NCBI GenBank assembly: GCA_022361255.1
Contig: JAKSBG010000091.1
Span: forward strand, 1 to 43,814
Direction of reading: 5' to 3'
Source: Verrucomicrobiales bacterium
GTDB taxonomy: Bacteria; Verrucomicrobiota; Verrucomicrobiia; Verrucomicrobiales; DEV007
Length of the DNA: 43,814 nucleotides
A program made the position numbers and the translations under genes. The notes below the pieces were generated by a model. The model was given only the letters and a program-made list of their open reading frames with translations. It had not been told where the DNA came from and searched no databases. Of this stretch, positions 9,398 through 18,429 are shown piece by piece. The stretch's first letter is position 1, and every line of letters begins with the position of its first letter.

Positions 9398-9439
9398 ATC
9401 GCGCCCTCAACAGGGTTGAGTGACCGAAGGAACAGGGTC
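9387..9439. repeat. 22-bp-phased CAGGGTT triplet, cluster A
   Basis: Three motif copies start at 9387 (AACAGGGTT), 9409 (AACAGGGTT) and 9431 (AACAGGGTC), exactly 22 bp apart; the spacers are unrelated in sequence. The second copy lies in a dyad, CTCAAC-AGG-GTTGAG (9406-9420). The cluster sits between the convergent genes uxuA and the 169-residue gene, and its first copy overlaps the uxuA stop codon. A further CAGGGT at 9473 is off the 22-bp phase. Same architecture as clusters B, C and D. Confidence 0.85.
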
Positions 9440-9471
9440 AGGTGAAAACATTCACCTCAAAAACGACGTGC

Positions 9472-9981
9472 TCAGGGTGACCCCACCGGCGGGATATAAA
9501 CCGGCCTGAACTTACCGTGGGTCTTCACAATGGTAAACATAGCTGGACTCTCTCCATACTTCACAAACAGGTCTCCTTTTGTATTCGAGTAGTATTCGGC
9601 GGAGTAGATGCGTATGACCTCGTGCCCCTCTTGTGTCGGTGCGCCGAGACGAAGTTCCAGAAGAGAAACTCGATTCCCTCCCACAACTCCACGTTGCAAT
9701 TCCGCATCTGTGATGGTTCGGATTCCGCCATTGTTTCCCAAAGCATCCCACCACCCGAGCGGAATGTTCCTGGAAATCACGGCAATATCTCCGTCGATCC
9801 GGTAGATATCTTCGGGATGAAAGTGAATCCGCTCGATGAGTTCCCCGAGATCCCACAACACTTCGGCCCCTTCCGCTGCCGTGATTCGAATTCGCTTCTG
9901 CGATTTTTGATACTCATAAACCGCTCCCACTGCAACCAGAGCCATCAGCCCTACCGCCAGTGCGGGAAAGAGCCTTGTCAC
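9472..9981 (-). CDS. Small membrane-anchored protein of unknown function
   Basis: I do not recognise the family. The 169-residue product starts at GTG (9981), whose GTGA overlaps the stop of the DUF1501 gene, so it is the third gene of that reverse operon. The N-terminus [21 protein letters not shown] is a single membrane anchor, followed by a basic, charged segment ([11 protein letters not shown]). The rest is a soluble domain of about 140 residues with mixed alpha/beta character and Trp/Tyr/Gly-rich stretches ([36 protein letters not shown]). There are no cysteines. It probably faces the periplasm with the DUF1501 and DUF1553 partners, but no activity can be assigned. Confidence 0.75.
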   Translation of the reverse strand: MTRLFPALAVGLMALVAVGAVYEYQKSQKRIRITAAEGAEVLWDLGELIERIHFHPEDIYRIDGDIAVISRNIPLGWWDALGNNGGIRTITDAELQRGVVGGNRVSLLELRLGAPTQEGHEVIRIYSAEYYSNTKGDLFVKYGESPAMFTIVKTHGKFRPVYIPPVGSP

Positions 9982-11435
9982 GATACCACCTCCCGGATCA
10001 CACTTCCAAAATCCTGATCGAGGCGTTTGTGTCCGGGGACTTCAAGAGTGTGGGATTTCAGCCCTAACTGATGCAAAATGGTCGCGTGGATATCCGTCAC
10101 ATAATGCGGATTTTCGATGGCGTGAAATCCAAGCTCGTCAGTCGCACCGTGAACCGTTCCCCCTTTGACCCCTCCTCCGGCCATCCAGACACTGAATCCG
10201 TAAGGGTGATGATCGCGACCGTCGCTTCCCTGCGTTCCCGGGGTGCGACCAAATTCCGTCGCAAAAACAACGAGCGTTTCCTCGAGCTGCCCCCGCTGTT
10301 TCAAATCTTTCAGCAATCCGGCGATAGGCCGGTCAACCTGCATAGCCAGCTCGGAGTGCTTCTCTTTCAGCTTGGAATGTTGATCCCACGCTCCGGCAGC
10401 CCCGTCACCATGCATAATCTGAATGAACCTTACTCCGCGCTCTGACAACCGTCTTGCCGCAAGAAGTTGCTCCCCGAACGATTTCGTTTCCTTCTGATCC
10501 AGTCCGTAGAGTTTCTTCGTCTCTTCCGACTCGGTATCAAAGTTGATGACGTCGGGCACTTCCGTCTGCATCCGGAACGCCAACTCGTAGGATTTGATCC
10601 GGGCCTCCAGCGCTGCATCATCCGGATATTGCCTTGCCGCAAGGCGGTTCAGCCGTCCAACGAGATTAAATCCCCGTTGTTGTTCCTCCCGGGTCTGGTC
10701 CCCCGCCGGCTTTGCGAAATCGAGGGGATTGTTCAAATCGACCTTCAACTTCACCGAGTCATACGCAGGACCGAGATAGTGTCCGTCGCGCTTGTCGAAA
10801 AAGCGCGGCCCCATACTCACGAATTGCGGAAGATTATCATTCAATGACCCGAGTCCGTAGGTCACCCAGGCACCGATGGTGGGAGCCGGGGGATCCAGAC
10901 GATGTTTTCCGGAATGAAACTGCACCTGTGCACCGTGGTTGTCATCAGTCGTCCACATGGATCGAATCACTGCAAGGTCGTCAGCGCAGCTTCCGATATG
11001 AGGAAACCAGTCGCTTACCTCGATTCCGCTTTCGCCGTATTTCTTATATCCAACCTGGAGCGGGTAAATCACGTTGCGCTGCTGACCGTTCGCATCATTC
11101 ACCACCACGACCCTGACATTCTTCAATTTGTCCGGATTCTGAACATCAGCGAAAGGCGTTTCAGCGATCGTCTTGCCTCCGTATTTCGTGAGCATCGGCT
11201 TCGGGTCAAAGCTCTCCATGTGGCTGACCCCGCCACGCATAAAGAGCCAGATCACATTTTTCGCCCTGGGCGCAAACTGGGAGCGACCGTCGATGCGCAG
11301 AGAACTACCTGCTCCGAGCGCCTCCCGGCTCAGCAAAGACTGCAGGGCCACGCCGCCAAAACCGAGACCGGCACCATGAAGAAACCTGCGGCGGTCAACA
11401 TGACCAAATTCTGAATTTGCGGGAAAGACATTCAT
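9978..11435 (-). CDS. DUF1501 family Tat-exported protein
   Basis: DUF1501 proteins are exported members of the alkaline-phosphatase/sulfatase-like superfamily, abundant in planctomycetes and verrucomicrobia; their substrate is not established. The 485-residue product starts with a twin-arginine signal, [20 protein letters not shown] (residues 14-33). The mature part shows family features: [20 protein letters not shown] near the start, [37 protein letters not shown], and [40 protein letters not shown] near the end, with Asp/His residues suited to metal binding. It lies 6 bp downstream of the DUF1549/DUF1553 gene, the standard pairing, and overlaps the next gene. The pair is thought to act together in the periplasm, possibly in polysaccharide turnover; that is inference. 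Confidence 0.92.
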   Translation of the reverse strand: MNVFPANSEFGHVDRRRFLHGAGLGFGGVALQSLLSREALGAGSSLRIDGRSQFAPRAKNVIWLFMRGGVSHMESFDPKPMLTKYGGKTIAETPFADVQNPDKLKNVRVVVVNDANGQQRNVIYPLQVGYKKYGESGIEVSDWFPHIGSCADDLAVIRSMWTTDDNHGAQVQFHSGKHRLDPPAPTIGAWVTYGLGSLNDNLPQFVSMGPRFFDKRDGHYLGPAYDSVKLKVDLNNPLDFAKPAGDQTREEQQRGFNLVGRLNRLAARQYPDDAALEARIKSYELAFRMQTEVPDVINFDTESEETKKLYGLDQKETKSFGEQLLAARRLSERGVRFIQIMHGDGAAGAWDQHSKLKEKHSELAMQVDRPIAGLLKDLKQRGQLEETLVVFATEFGRTPGTQGSDGRDHHPYGFSVWMAGGGVKGGTVHGATDELGFHAIENPHYVTDIHATILHQLGLKSHTLEVPGHKRLDQDFGSVIREVVS

Positions 11436-11441
11436 CGCAGA

Positions 11442-14400
11442 CTAACGGATCGTAATAAAATCGTTGTGGTTCAATAAAGCGTGAACCAACCGGGCACGGG
11501 CCCGTTCCTTCTCTTTCGGGGAGAAAAGGGACAAAAAGGTTTCGCATTCACTTGTTTCTTCTGCACTTGGATCACGCCCCAGAATGGCGAGAAACAGATC
11601 TGCGATCAGTTCGCTGTTTCCATCCCCCTCGAGGAGGCTTGCCATTTTCTCCGACGCGTCGAAGGCAAGTTCGCTGTTCGACAGGGCCAGCGCCTGCTGC
11701 GGAACGACGCTCTCACCGCGGCGATAGCACTGCAGAAGGTCGGCATCATCGAAAGTTGCCAGAAAGAGGCTTCGCTTCTCCGGCGAATGGGTGAAGTAAA
11801 GGCTGCGGCGTTTCGATTTCCCATCGGGAGCGACCGAAGGACCGCCACGGGTCAAATCGAGTTCGCCTGACATATGCAGCAAACTGTCGCGGACGACCTG
11901 CGCTTCCATGCGACGGGGATTCATCCGCCAGTAAAACCTGTTTTCCGGATCCTTCTCCCGGGTCTGCGAGTCAACCTTCGCGGTTGAGGTATCGCGACGC
12001 CAGGCTTCTGACGTTACGAGCAGGCGGTGAAGATGTCGAAAGCTCCATCCCGATTCCATGAACTCCGAAGCAAGAAAATCGAGAAGCGCGAGGTGTTCCG
12101 GCTCCTTCGCCTGACGTCCGAAATCGAAAACGGAATCAACGAGCGGCTCACCAAAGTGCCGCATCCAGACATGATTTACCGCGACACGCGCCGTCAGCGG
12201 ATTCTCCCGGGAAACAATCCACTTCGCCAGCATGGTGCGCCGTCCTGTCGATTTGTCAGGAAACACACCGGGGTAGTCTTCAAACTTGTGCGCCGGCGTC
12301 TCGAGGGCTTTTCTCGTAACTCGCAACGGCTCATAGTCCACCTCCCCTTCTTTCAGCTTCGCGAGTTGCTTCTTCGCCTTTTTCTTCGCTTCGCCCGCAG
12401 CCTTTTTCTTCCTGGCATCCGATCCTAACAGATCAACTTCGGCTTTCGCCAGAGTCGCAGCGATCTGTGCCTGCGCTGCAGCAAGAATCAACTTTTCCTC
12501 CGCCTTTTCCGGGTTGGAAAAACGGGATCTGTCGGCCGCAATGGTCGCTTCCACAGATCGAAGTTCCGCCCGCGCCGCCTCCACTTTGAGCCGCGCCAAT
12601 TTCAGTTCTGATTCCGATTTTCCGGGAACATCCTCCACTTTGTTGCTTGCTTCAGTCAGTTTGAAATCCCCGGGTAGCGGTCGGATTTCAATGAAATCAA
12701 ATTCAGCAGTCGCATCGAAAGCAGAAAGAGAGAATTTTCCCCGCCCCGGCTTTTCGGGATAGCGGTACGCGAAAGCAAATGCCCCGTTATGCCAGACATT
12801 GACGAGATCCCCGCGAACGGCGAGTCGCAATTCCTGCGGCACGCCGGTGAGCTGCTGCTTCTTCTTCCGCCCGTCTCCCGGGTACGTCACTTTTCCGTTT
12901 CGCGTAAACGCAGCTTGAACTTTCGGCCCGGGGGCATGCTCGCTGGTGTAGACAAAATTGGCATCGCGACCGTCACCACTGCGGTGGAACCGGAAGGAAA
13001 CCGAACGGTAGGTCGGCCCTCCCGTTGTCGTATAGCGACAGGTGACCTCAAAGTCGTCCGGAAGAGTTTGTTTCGAAATCAGTTCCGCCGGATCCCGACT
13101 CGCAACCGAATGAACCAGCTTTCCATCTTCGATCTCCAGTCCTTTACCTTTCACCTCCCAGACTTCGTCATCGATTGAATAGAAATCATCCCTGGCGGCA
13201 ACGAATGATGGTGAATCGGCTGCTACTTCTTTCGGAGAACCCGTGTGCTTACCGGCACTCTCCCGGGCACTGGCAAGACCGGCGACCGCCTGTTTCACTT
13301 TCTCAGCCGCAGCCTTCAACTGTTCATCCTGCACCCACTTCTTCGAACCGGGAGCATAGGCCTCCAACGGAAGATCCACCCCGGAAACCGGCCCTGCAAA
13401 GGACGAGAGAAACTCCGGTACCTGCGGAACAATTTTCGTATTTTTGTCAGGCTGTTTCTCATCGCCGCGTTTGTGAATCCAGGTAACGGCTTCGAGATTG
13501 TCATCAAAAACCCGGGGGAGCCCGTTTTTGTCCAGATCCGTCTCGCCCGGAACCGGATCAAGCCTCACCTGGTGTGGTTCGAAGATGGCCCGGAATCGAT
13601 AGTAGTCCGCCAGGGATATCGGATCGTACTTGTGATCGTGGCATTTGGCACAGTTGATCGTGAGGCCGAGAAACGCTTTTCCGGTATGCTCGATTGTGCT
13701 GTCGAGCCAGGTGGTTCGATTGAAGAGAAAGTAGTTTCTCGCGAGAAAACCGGTCGCCCGTACCTTTTCCGGATCGCCCGGGTGCAACTCATCCCCGGCC
13801 AGCATCGCGAGAACCATTTCATCATAGCCGAGATCATCATTGAGCGATTCAACGATCCAGTCGCGCCAGTGCCAGAGATGTTTCTGAGAATAACGAAGCT
13901 GCGATCCGAGCCCGTACCAGTCCGAGTAGCGCCAAACATCCATCCAGTGACGAGCCCACCTTTCCCCGTGCTGTGGACTCGCAAGCAGCTCATTGACAAC
14001 TTCCCCCCAGGGTCTGCCATCGTCGAGCTGGTCAACGGTCGGTGGCAATCCAATCAGATCCAGATAGAGACGACGAATCGCGAGACCTCGATCAGCAGCC
14101 CCTACCGGCGTGAGTCCCAACTCCGCCTGCTTCGCGGCGAGAAAGGCATCCACCGGATGGGATACACCCTCGACTACCGGAACGTCAGGACGTTTGATCT
14201 TTTGAAACGCCCAGTGCTCGAGCGGATCATCTTCCGGACGCTCTCCATCCGGTGCCGGAGCACCTGCCGCAATCCACTCGACAATTACGTTCACCTGATC
14301 CGGCGACAGCGCGTGCCCTTCCGGCGGCATTCTTTCGTCATCATCTCCGCTCCGGATACGGGCGACCAACTCACTTGCATTCGGATCCCCCGCTACCAGA

Positions 14401-14618
14401 GCATTGGCCTCTTTGAGAAAAGCGACCGTGTCGACCCGGAGTCCTCCTTTCTGTTTCAGCGCCCCATGACAGGCGTAACACCGCTCTTTGAAAAGCGGCC
14501 TGATTTCGTTTTCATACGACGCAACCGCTCCCGCACCGGAAATCGTCGCGGTAGAAAGAACCAGAAAGAAGGCTGTAACGACCCATTTCACAGCTTCGAT
14601 TATTGCATCACGAGGCAT
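11442..14618 (-). CDS. Planctomycete-type cytochrome / DUF1549 / DUF1553 protein with an internal beta-sandwich domain
   Basis: The 1058-residue product has a signal anchor (residues 10-33), then a cytochrome-like region with CYACHG (C47, C50, H51), which could bind haem c (PSCyt1 type). DUF1549 follows from about residue 145 (HPVDAFLAAKQAELGL, HGERWARHWMDVWRYSD), including NCAKCHDHKYDPI, a second CxxCH motif. A middle section of roughly 190 residues (VWEVKGKGLEIEDGKLVHSV to GRGKFSLSAFDATAEFDFIE) resembles the 3-keto-disaccharide hydrolase/concanavalin-like fold. A Lys/Ala-rich coiled coil and DUF1553 (ENPLTARVAVNHVWMRHFGE) complete it. It heads the operon with DUF1501, divergent from polA. 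Family members are usually exported; the function is unresolved. Confidence 0.9.
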   Translation of the reverse strand: MPRDAIIEAVKWVVTAFFLVLSTATISGAGAVASYENEIRPLFKERCYACHGALKQKGGLRVDTVAFLKEANALVAGDPNASELVARIRSGDDDERMPPEGHALSPDQVNVIVEWIAAGAPAPDGERPEDDPLEHWAFQKIKRPDVPVVEGVSHPVDAFLAAKQAELGLTPVGAADRGLAIRRLYLDLIGLPPTVDQLDDGRPWGEVVNELLASPQHGERWARHWMDVWRYSDWYGLGSQLRYSQKHLWHWRDWIVESLNDDLGYDEMVLAMLAGDELHPGDPEKVRATGFLARNYFLFNRTTWLDSTIEHTGKAFLGLTINCAKCHDHKYDPISLADYYRFRAIFEPHQVRLDPVPGETDLDKNGLPRVFDDNLEAVTWIHKRGDEKQPDKNTKIVPQVPEFLSSFAGPVSGVDLPLEAYAPGSKKWVQDEQLKAAAEKVKQAVAGLASARESAGKHTGSPKEVAADSPSFVAARDDFYSIDDEVWEVKGKGLEIEDGKLVHSVASRDPAELISKQTLPDDFEVTCRYTTTGGPTYRSVSFRFHRSGDGRDANFVYTSEHAPGPKVQAAFTRNGKVTYPGDGRKKKQQLTGVPQELRLAVRGDLVNVWHNGAFAFAYRYPEKPGRGKFSLSAFDATAEFDFIEIRPLPGDFKLTEASNKVEDVPGKSESELKLARLKVEAARAELRSVEATIAADRSRFSNPEKAEEKLILAAAQAQIAATLAKAEVDLLGSDARKKKAAGEAKKKAKKQLAKLKEGEVDYEPLRVTRKALETPAHKFEDYPGVFPDKSTGRRTMLAKWIVSRENPLTARVAVNHVWMRHFGEPLVDSVFDFGRQAKEPEHLALLDFLASEFMESGWSFRHLHRLLVTSEAWRRDTSTAKVDSQTREKDPENRFYWRMNPRRMEAQVVRDSLLHMSGELDLTRGGPSVAPDGKSKRRSLYFTHSPEKRSLFLATFDDADLLQCYRRGESVVPQQALALSNSELAFDASEKMASLLEGDGNSELIADLFLAILGRDPSAEETSECETFLSLFSPKEKERARARLVHALLNHNDFITIR

Positions 14619-14705
14619 GTGATGCCAGCAAGTCGCAGTCGCGAATGCGTAGTCTACAACACTTCTCTTCTTGCCTCAGGCCCCGTCCACCGCTCTGATA
14701 CTGCT

Positions 14706-17501
14706 ATGCCGGAATCTCCGAACCGACTCTTTCTTCTCGATGGGATGGCGCTCATTTATCGCGCTCATTTTGCCCTGATCCGCAGCCCGATCTACACCTC
14801 GAATCGCGTCAACACCTCGGCGCTTTTCGGTTTTACCAATACGCTTCTCGATCTTCTCGAGAAACAGGCACCGACTCACCTCGCTGTTGCCTTCGATACG
14901 AGCGACCCGACTCCGCGACATGAGATATATCCGGAATATAAGGCAAACCGCGATGCGATGCCCGAGGATCTGGCTCTTCAGCTGCCACACGTGAAGCGCC
15001 TCGTCCAGGCATTCAACATTCCCGTCATCGAATGCCCCGGTTGGGAAGCTGATGACATCATCGGCACCCTGGCAAAACAGGCGGAGGAAATGGGGGGCTT
15101 CGAAACCTACATGGTAACGCCCGACAAGGACTTTGCCCAGCTCGTCACCGACTCGACAAGAATTTACAAACCCGGCCGACAAGGTAGTGAGGCGGAGATT
15201 CTCGACCGCACCGCTATCTGCGAAAACTGGATGGTCGAAGACCCGCTTCAAACGATCGATATTCTCGGATTGTGGGGGGATGCTTCCGACAATATTCCCG
15301 GTGTTCCCGGTGTCGGTGAAAAGACCGCAAAGAAACTCGTCGCACAGTTCGGAAGTGTCGAAAAACTCCTCGATAGCACCGACCAACTCAAGGGCAAGCA
15401 GAAGGAGAATGTGGAAAACAACAGGGAACAGGCCCTGCTATCTAAAAAGCTCGTCACCATCATGACTGACGCACCCGTCGATGTCGGGTTTGACGAAATC
15501 AAGATCAGCGAACGCGACGACGATGCGATTCAGTCGCTCTTCGTCGAGTTCGAATTCAATTCCCTCGGCAAGCGACTTTTCGGAGATGACTTTCAGGCAG
15601 GCCGCGGTCACAGCACTTCGGAATCGGATGCCGGCCTTTCCGCCAATCTCAAGACAATCGACGATTTTGAAAAGGACTACCGTTTTATCCGCAGTGATGA
15701 CAGAAGTGCGCGAACAAAGCTGATTGCGGAATTGCAATCGAAGGAAGCCTTCTGCTTTGACCTCGAAACAACATCGCTCGACGAGAAAACCACTCACATC
15801 ATCGGTCTCGCCTTCTCGTGGAAGGAACACGAAGCATACTATGTGGAGGTTACGCCTGATGACGCTGGCAGGAAGATTGCCGAAGAATTCCGTGCCGTTT
15901 TTGAGAACCCCGACATAGAAAAAATCGGGCACAACCTCAAGTTCGACATCGGGGTGTTGCAATGGCAGGGCTATTCCGTGGCGACGCCGGTTTTTGACAC
16001 GATGCTCGCTCACTCCCTCATCGAGCCCGATCAACGGCACAAGATGGACTACCTTGCGGAGTCCCTGCTCGGATACACTCCCATCTCCTACGATTCCGTT
16101 TTCGGAAAAGAGGCGGAGAAATCCGGGCAAATGAATCTGTTCGACGAAGCCGAAATGTCCGGGGAGGGCCCCGATTTTGAGGCCATTGCCCGATATGCCT
16201 GCGAAGATGCCGACATTACCTGGCAGCTCGCCGGCCTGCTGAAAGAGAAGGTGAAAGAGCTGGACCAGGAAAAAGTTCTCTACGAAATCGAATGCCCGCT
16301 CGTCCCGGTTCTTGTGGCAATGGAGGCGGAAGGAATCCGGGTCGACCGGGAAACGCTTGCCGACATTGGCACCGTTCTCGGAAGCCGGATTTCAGAACTG
16401 CAGAAAGCCGTTTTCGACGCGGCGGACGGGGAATTCAATCTCAATTCCCCCAAACAGGTCGGCGAGATTCTTTTCGACAAACTGAAGCTAGTGGAAAAGC
16501 CGAAGAAGACCAAAACCGGCCAGTACAAAACTGACGAACAGACTCTGACATCACTTGCTGCGAGCCATCAGATTGTGCGGGACATGCTCTCCTACCGGGA
16601 GGCCGCGAAACTGAAGAGCACCTACGTGGACGCATTGCCCGAATCTATTTTCCCCGGAACGGAACGGATCCACACGACCTTTCATCAATTGATGACCGCA
16701 ACAGGTCGCCTTGCCTCCAACAATCCGAACCTGCAAAATATTCCGATCCGATCCGACATGGGCCGGGAAATTCGACGGGCTTTCGTCCCGCGAAGCGACG
16801 AGTTCACCCTGCTTGCCGCCGACTATTCGCAGATTGAGCTGCGTGTCATGGCGTCGCTTTGTGAAGACCCTGCGATGATCGAGGCATTTCAAAACGATCA
16901 GGATATTCACACCACCACTGCCGCCCGGGTTTTCGGAGTGGGCAATGACGACGTCACCTCCGACATGCGTCGCACCGCGAAGATGGTGAATTTCGGAATC
17001 ATCTACGGCATTTCTGCATTCGGGCTCTCTCAGCGCCTCAACGGCGAAGTCTCCCGCACCGAAGCCGGCGAGATCATCGAGGAATATTTCCGCCAGTATC
17101 CCGGCGTGAAAGAATTTCAGGAGCGCACCATCGAGCAGGCAAAATCAGACGGCTACGTGGAAACCCTGACCGGCCGCCGGCGCTACCTCCGCGACATCGA
17201 TTCCCGGAACGGGATGATTCGTTCCGCCGCCGAGCGGACCGCGATCAACACACCCATCCAGGGTACCGCCGCCGATATGATCAAAATCGCGATGGTAAAT
17301 GTCGCTGCCGTTCTCCGCTTGAGTGACTACCGGACGAAGATGCTGCTTCAGGTGCACGACGAACTCGTCTTTGATTTGCACAAAGAGGAAGCGGAAACCG
17401 TTATCCCCGAAATCGAAGCAGCGATGAAAGACGCCCTCCCTCTGAGCGTTCCGATCGTCGTGGAATCAGGGACGGGAGGAAACTGGCTCGAGGCACACTA
17501 G
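14706..17501 (+). CDS. polA: DNA polymerase I
   Basis: Pol I fills gaps and removes RNA primers in replication and repair. The ORF track runs from 13245, but that part is antisense to the DUF1553 gene; the ATG at 14706 gives MPESPNRLFLLDGMALIYRA and 931 residues. The 5'-nuclease domain (residues 1 to about 290) has YKANRDAMPEDL, TPDKDFAQLV and LWGDASDNIPGVPGVGEKTA. The 3'-5' exonuclease domain keeps all three motifs (CFDLETTSLD, IGHNLKFDIGVL, YACEDADITW), so proofreading should be active, unlike in Taq-type enzymes. The polymerase domain has motif A AADYSQIELRVMA, the O-helix RRTAKMVNFGIIYGISAFG and motif C LLQVHDELVFD. It is monocistronic, divergent from the DUF1553 operon and convergent with the 122-residue gene. 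Confidence 0.96.
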   Translation: MPESPNRLFLLDGMALIYRAHFALIRSPIYTSNRVNTSALFGFTNTLLDLLEKQAPTHLAVAFDTSDPTPRHEIYPEYKANRDAMPEDLALQLPHVKRLVQAFNIPVIECPGWEADDIIGTLAKQAEEMGGFETYMVTPDKDFAQLVTDSTRIYKPGRQGSEAEILDRTAICENWMVEDPLQTIDILGLWGDASDNIPGVPGVGEKTAKKLVAQFGSVEKLLDSTDQLKGKQKENVENNREQALLSKKLVTIMTDAPVDVGFDEIKISERDDDAIQSLFVEFEFNSLGKRLFGDDFQAGRGHSTSESDAGLSANLKTIDDFEKDYRFIRSDDRSARTKLIAELQSKEAFCFDLETTSLDEKTTHIIGLAFSWKEHEAYYVEVTPDDAGRKIAEEFRAVFENPDIEKIGHNLKFDIGVLQWQGYSVATPVFDTMLAHSLIEPDQRHKMDYLAESLLGYTPISYDSVFGKEAEKSGQMNLFDEAEMSGEGPDFEAIARYACEDADITWQLAGLLKEKVKELDQEKVLYEIECPLVPVLVAMEAEGIRVDRETLADIGTVLGSRISELQKAVFDAADGEFNLNSPKQVGEILFDKLKLVEKPKKTKTGQYKTDEQTLTSLAASHQIVRDMLSYREAAKLKSTYVDALPESIFPGTERIHTTFHQLMTATGRLASNNPNLQNIPIRSDMGREIRRAFVPRSDEFTLLAADYSQIELRVMASLCEDPAMIEAFQNDQDIHTTTAARVFGVGNDDVTSDMRRTAKMVNFGIIYGISAFGLSQRLNGEVSRTEAGEIIEEYFRQYPGVKEFQERTIEQAKSDGYVETLTGRRRYLRDIDSRNGMIRSAAERTAINTPIQGTAADMIKIAMVNVAAVLRLSDYRTKMLLQVHDELVFDLHKEEAETVIPEIEAAMKDALPLSVPIVVESGTGGNWLEAH

Positions 17502-17521
17502 CCGCCGCACTCCCCATTCAC

Positions 17522-17890
17522 TCACTCCTTCCCGAAATCGTAGGACTTCTCCTCCTGGCCGAAGCCTACCAGTTCCACTTCCTCGTTTTCCTCTAAGTCC
17601 TCCTGCAACGGGGCAAACCGTTCCGCCCGGAAACCGAGCTCCTGCTCGATGCTGGAATGCGGATCGTTCGGGTTCACGAGCTCTTCAAGCAGAAGCAGGA
17701 TATCAAACTCCGCCGCACTGATGGAGAGGTTTGCGTCATCGTCGACCACGAAGTTGGGATTGGATCGACCGGGGCGAACGGATCGCACGGTGTAGATCGA
17801 GTTCTTTTTTGGGAGCGCCTTAAAAAGATCAAAAACCCAGGGATCGAATGAATCGTCAATGCAGACAACGCGTTGGCCATTTTGGAACAT
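17522..17890 (-). CDS. Small acidic protein of unknown function
   Basis: I do not recognise a named family. The 122-residue product starts MFQNGQRVVCIDDSFDPWVF. The fold looks like a small SH3-like beta barrel: GQRVVCIDD, then NSIYTVRSVRPG, then an insertion with LLLLEELVNPND, and a closing GFRAERFAPLQ strand. A similar layout (a YTVR strand and a final FRA.RF.PL strand) occurs in small phage and bacterial proteins. The last 30 residues are Glu-rich (EDLEENEEVELVG). It lies 24 bp downstream of the phnA-like gene on the same strand and probably shares its transcript. It faces the polA 3' end with only 20 bp between stops. Confidence 0.7.
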   Translation of the reverse strand: MFQNGQRVVCIDDSFDPWVFDLFKALPKKNSIYTVRSVRPGRSNPNFVVDDDANLSISAAEFDILLLLEELVNPNDPHSSIEQELGFRAERFAPLQEDLEENEEVELVGFGQEEKSYDFGKE

Positions 17891-17914
17891 GATGAAATGA
17901 ACTATCGTTTTGAA

Positions 17915-18244
17915 TTACTGCACCTTCTTTACAAACTGTGCCTTCAGCCCGATCGCCATTCCGTCCATTTTACAGGAAATTTCATGATCCCCGTCGACGA
18001 GGCGGATCGGCTTGGATTTCATTCCGCTCTTTAACGTTTTGGAAGTGCCTTTTAATTTCAGATCTTTGACCATCTGGACGACATCCCCGTTCTCGAGCAC
18101 ATTTCCGTAGGCATCTTTCACGACCCGTTCCCCGGGCTGCTCCTCCTCTTTCTCCCATTCGTGACCACAGGTCATACACTCGAACTTCTCCGGAAACTCC
18201 AGAAGATCGTTCATGGTGCACATCGGGCAGGTTTGATCTGACAT
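17915..18244 (-). CDS. PhnA/YjdM family zinc-ribbon protein
   Basis: The 109-residue product matches the PhnA (YjdM) family: an N-terminal zinc ribbon with two CxxC knuckles (CPMC at residues 6-9 and CMTC at 23-26) followed by the C-terminal PhnA domain (VVKDAYGNVLENGDVVQMVKDLKLKGTS and ISCKMDGMAIGLKAQFVKKV). The family was named after the E. coli phosphonate locus, but it is not part of the C-P lyase, and its role is still unclear; no phosphonate genes are near here. The upstream region carries repeat cluster B and the tsf terminator, so it probably has its own promoter in that gap. Confidence 0.88.
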   Translation of the reverse strand: MSDQTCPMCTMNDLLEFPEKFECMTCGHEWEKEEEQPGERVVKDAYGNVLENGDVVQMVKDLKLKGTSKTLKSGMKSKPIRLVDGDHEISCKMDGMAIGLKAQFVKKVQ

Positions 18245-18298
18245 GAGGGAGTAAAAGCCCAGTTTCTTTTGTCCTGCAAGCAGGATTAGGTCGAATTC

Positions 18299-18351
18299 AA
18301 CAGGGTTCGGTCATTCAGTCAACCCTGTTGAACCGGTCTCGATACCCTGTC
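18299..18351. repeat. 22-bp-phased CAGGGTT triplet, cluster B
   Basis: Three motif copies start at 18299 (AACAGGGTT), 18321 (AACCCTGTT, inverted) and 18343 (TACCCTGTC, inverted), again exactly 22 bp apart. The first two form a perfect 12-bp inverted repeat, TTCAACAGGGTT (18296-18307) with AACCCTGTTGAA (18321-18332), separated by 13 bp. The cluster lies between the tsf terminator and the start of the PhnA-like gene, inside that gene's likely 5' region. Mixed orientation shows that phase, not direction, is what is conserved. Confidence 0.85.
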
Positions 18352-18365
18352 GGGTCCACAAAAGG

Positions 18366-18400
18366 AAAAAGCCCGACTTCCACAGGGAGGTCGGGCTTTT
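18366..18400 (-). terminator. Intrinsic terminator of tsf
   Basis: On the minus strand, AAAAGCCCGAC pairs with GTCGGGCTTTT across a short loop, with one C-A mismatch then three further pairs, and the sequence runs into TTTTTCCTTTT. It begins about 30 bp after the tsf stop and should end the rpsB-tsf transcript. Confidence 0.9.
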
Positions 18401-18429
18401 CAGAAATCCTGGTTTCAGGAGAAGCTAGC

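Noticed and set aside
9387-9439. Reading the 22-bp-spaced repeats as a CRISPR array
   Set aside because: The repeated part is only 9 bp, the spacers only 13 bp, copy orientation can invert, and there are no cas genes.
13245-14705. N-terminal 487-residue extension of polA in the ORF track
   Set aside because: It is antisense to the conserved DUF1549/DUF1553 gene, and Pol I homology begins at the ATG at 14706.
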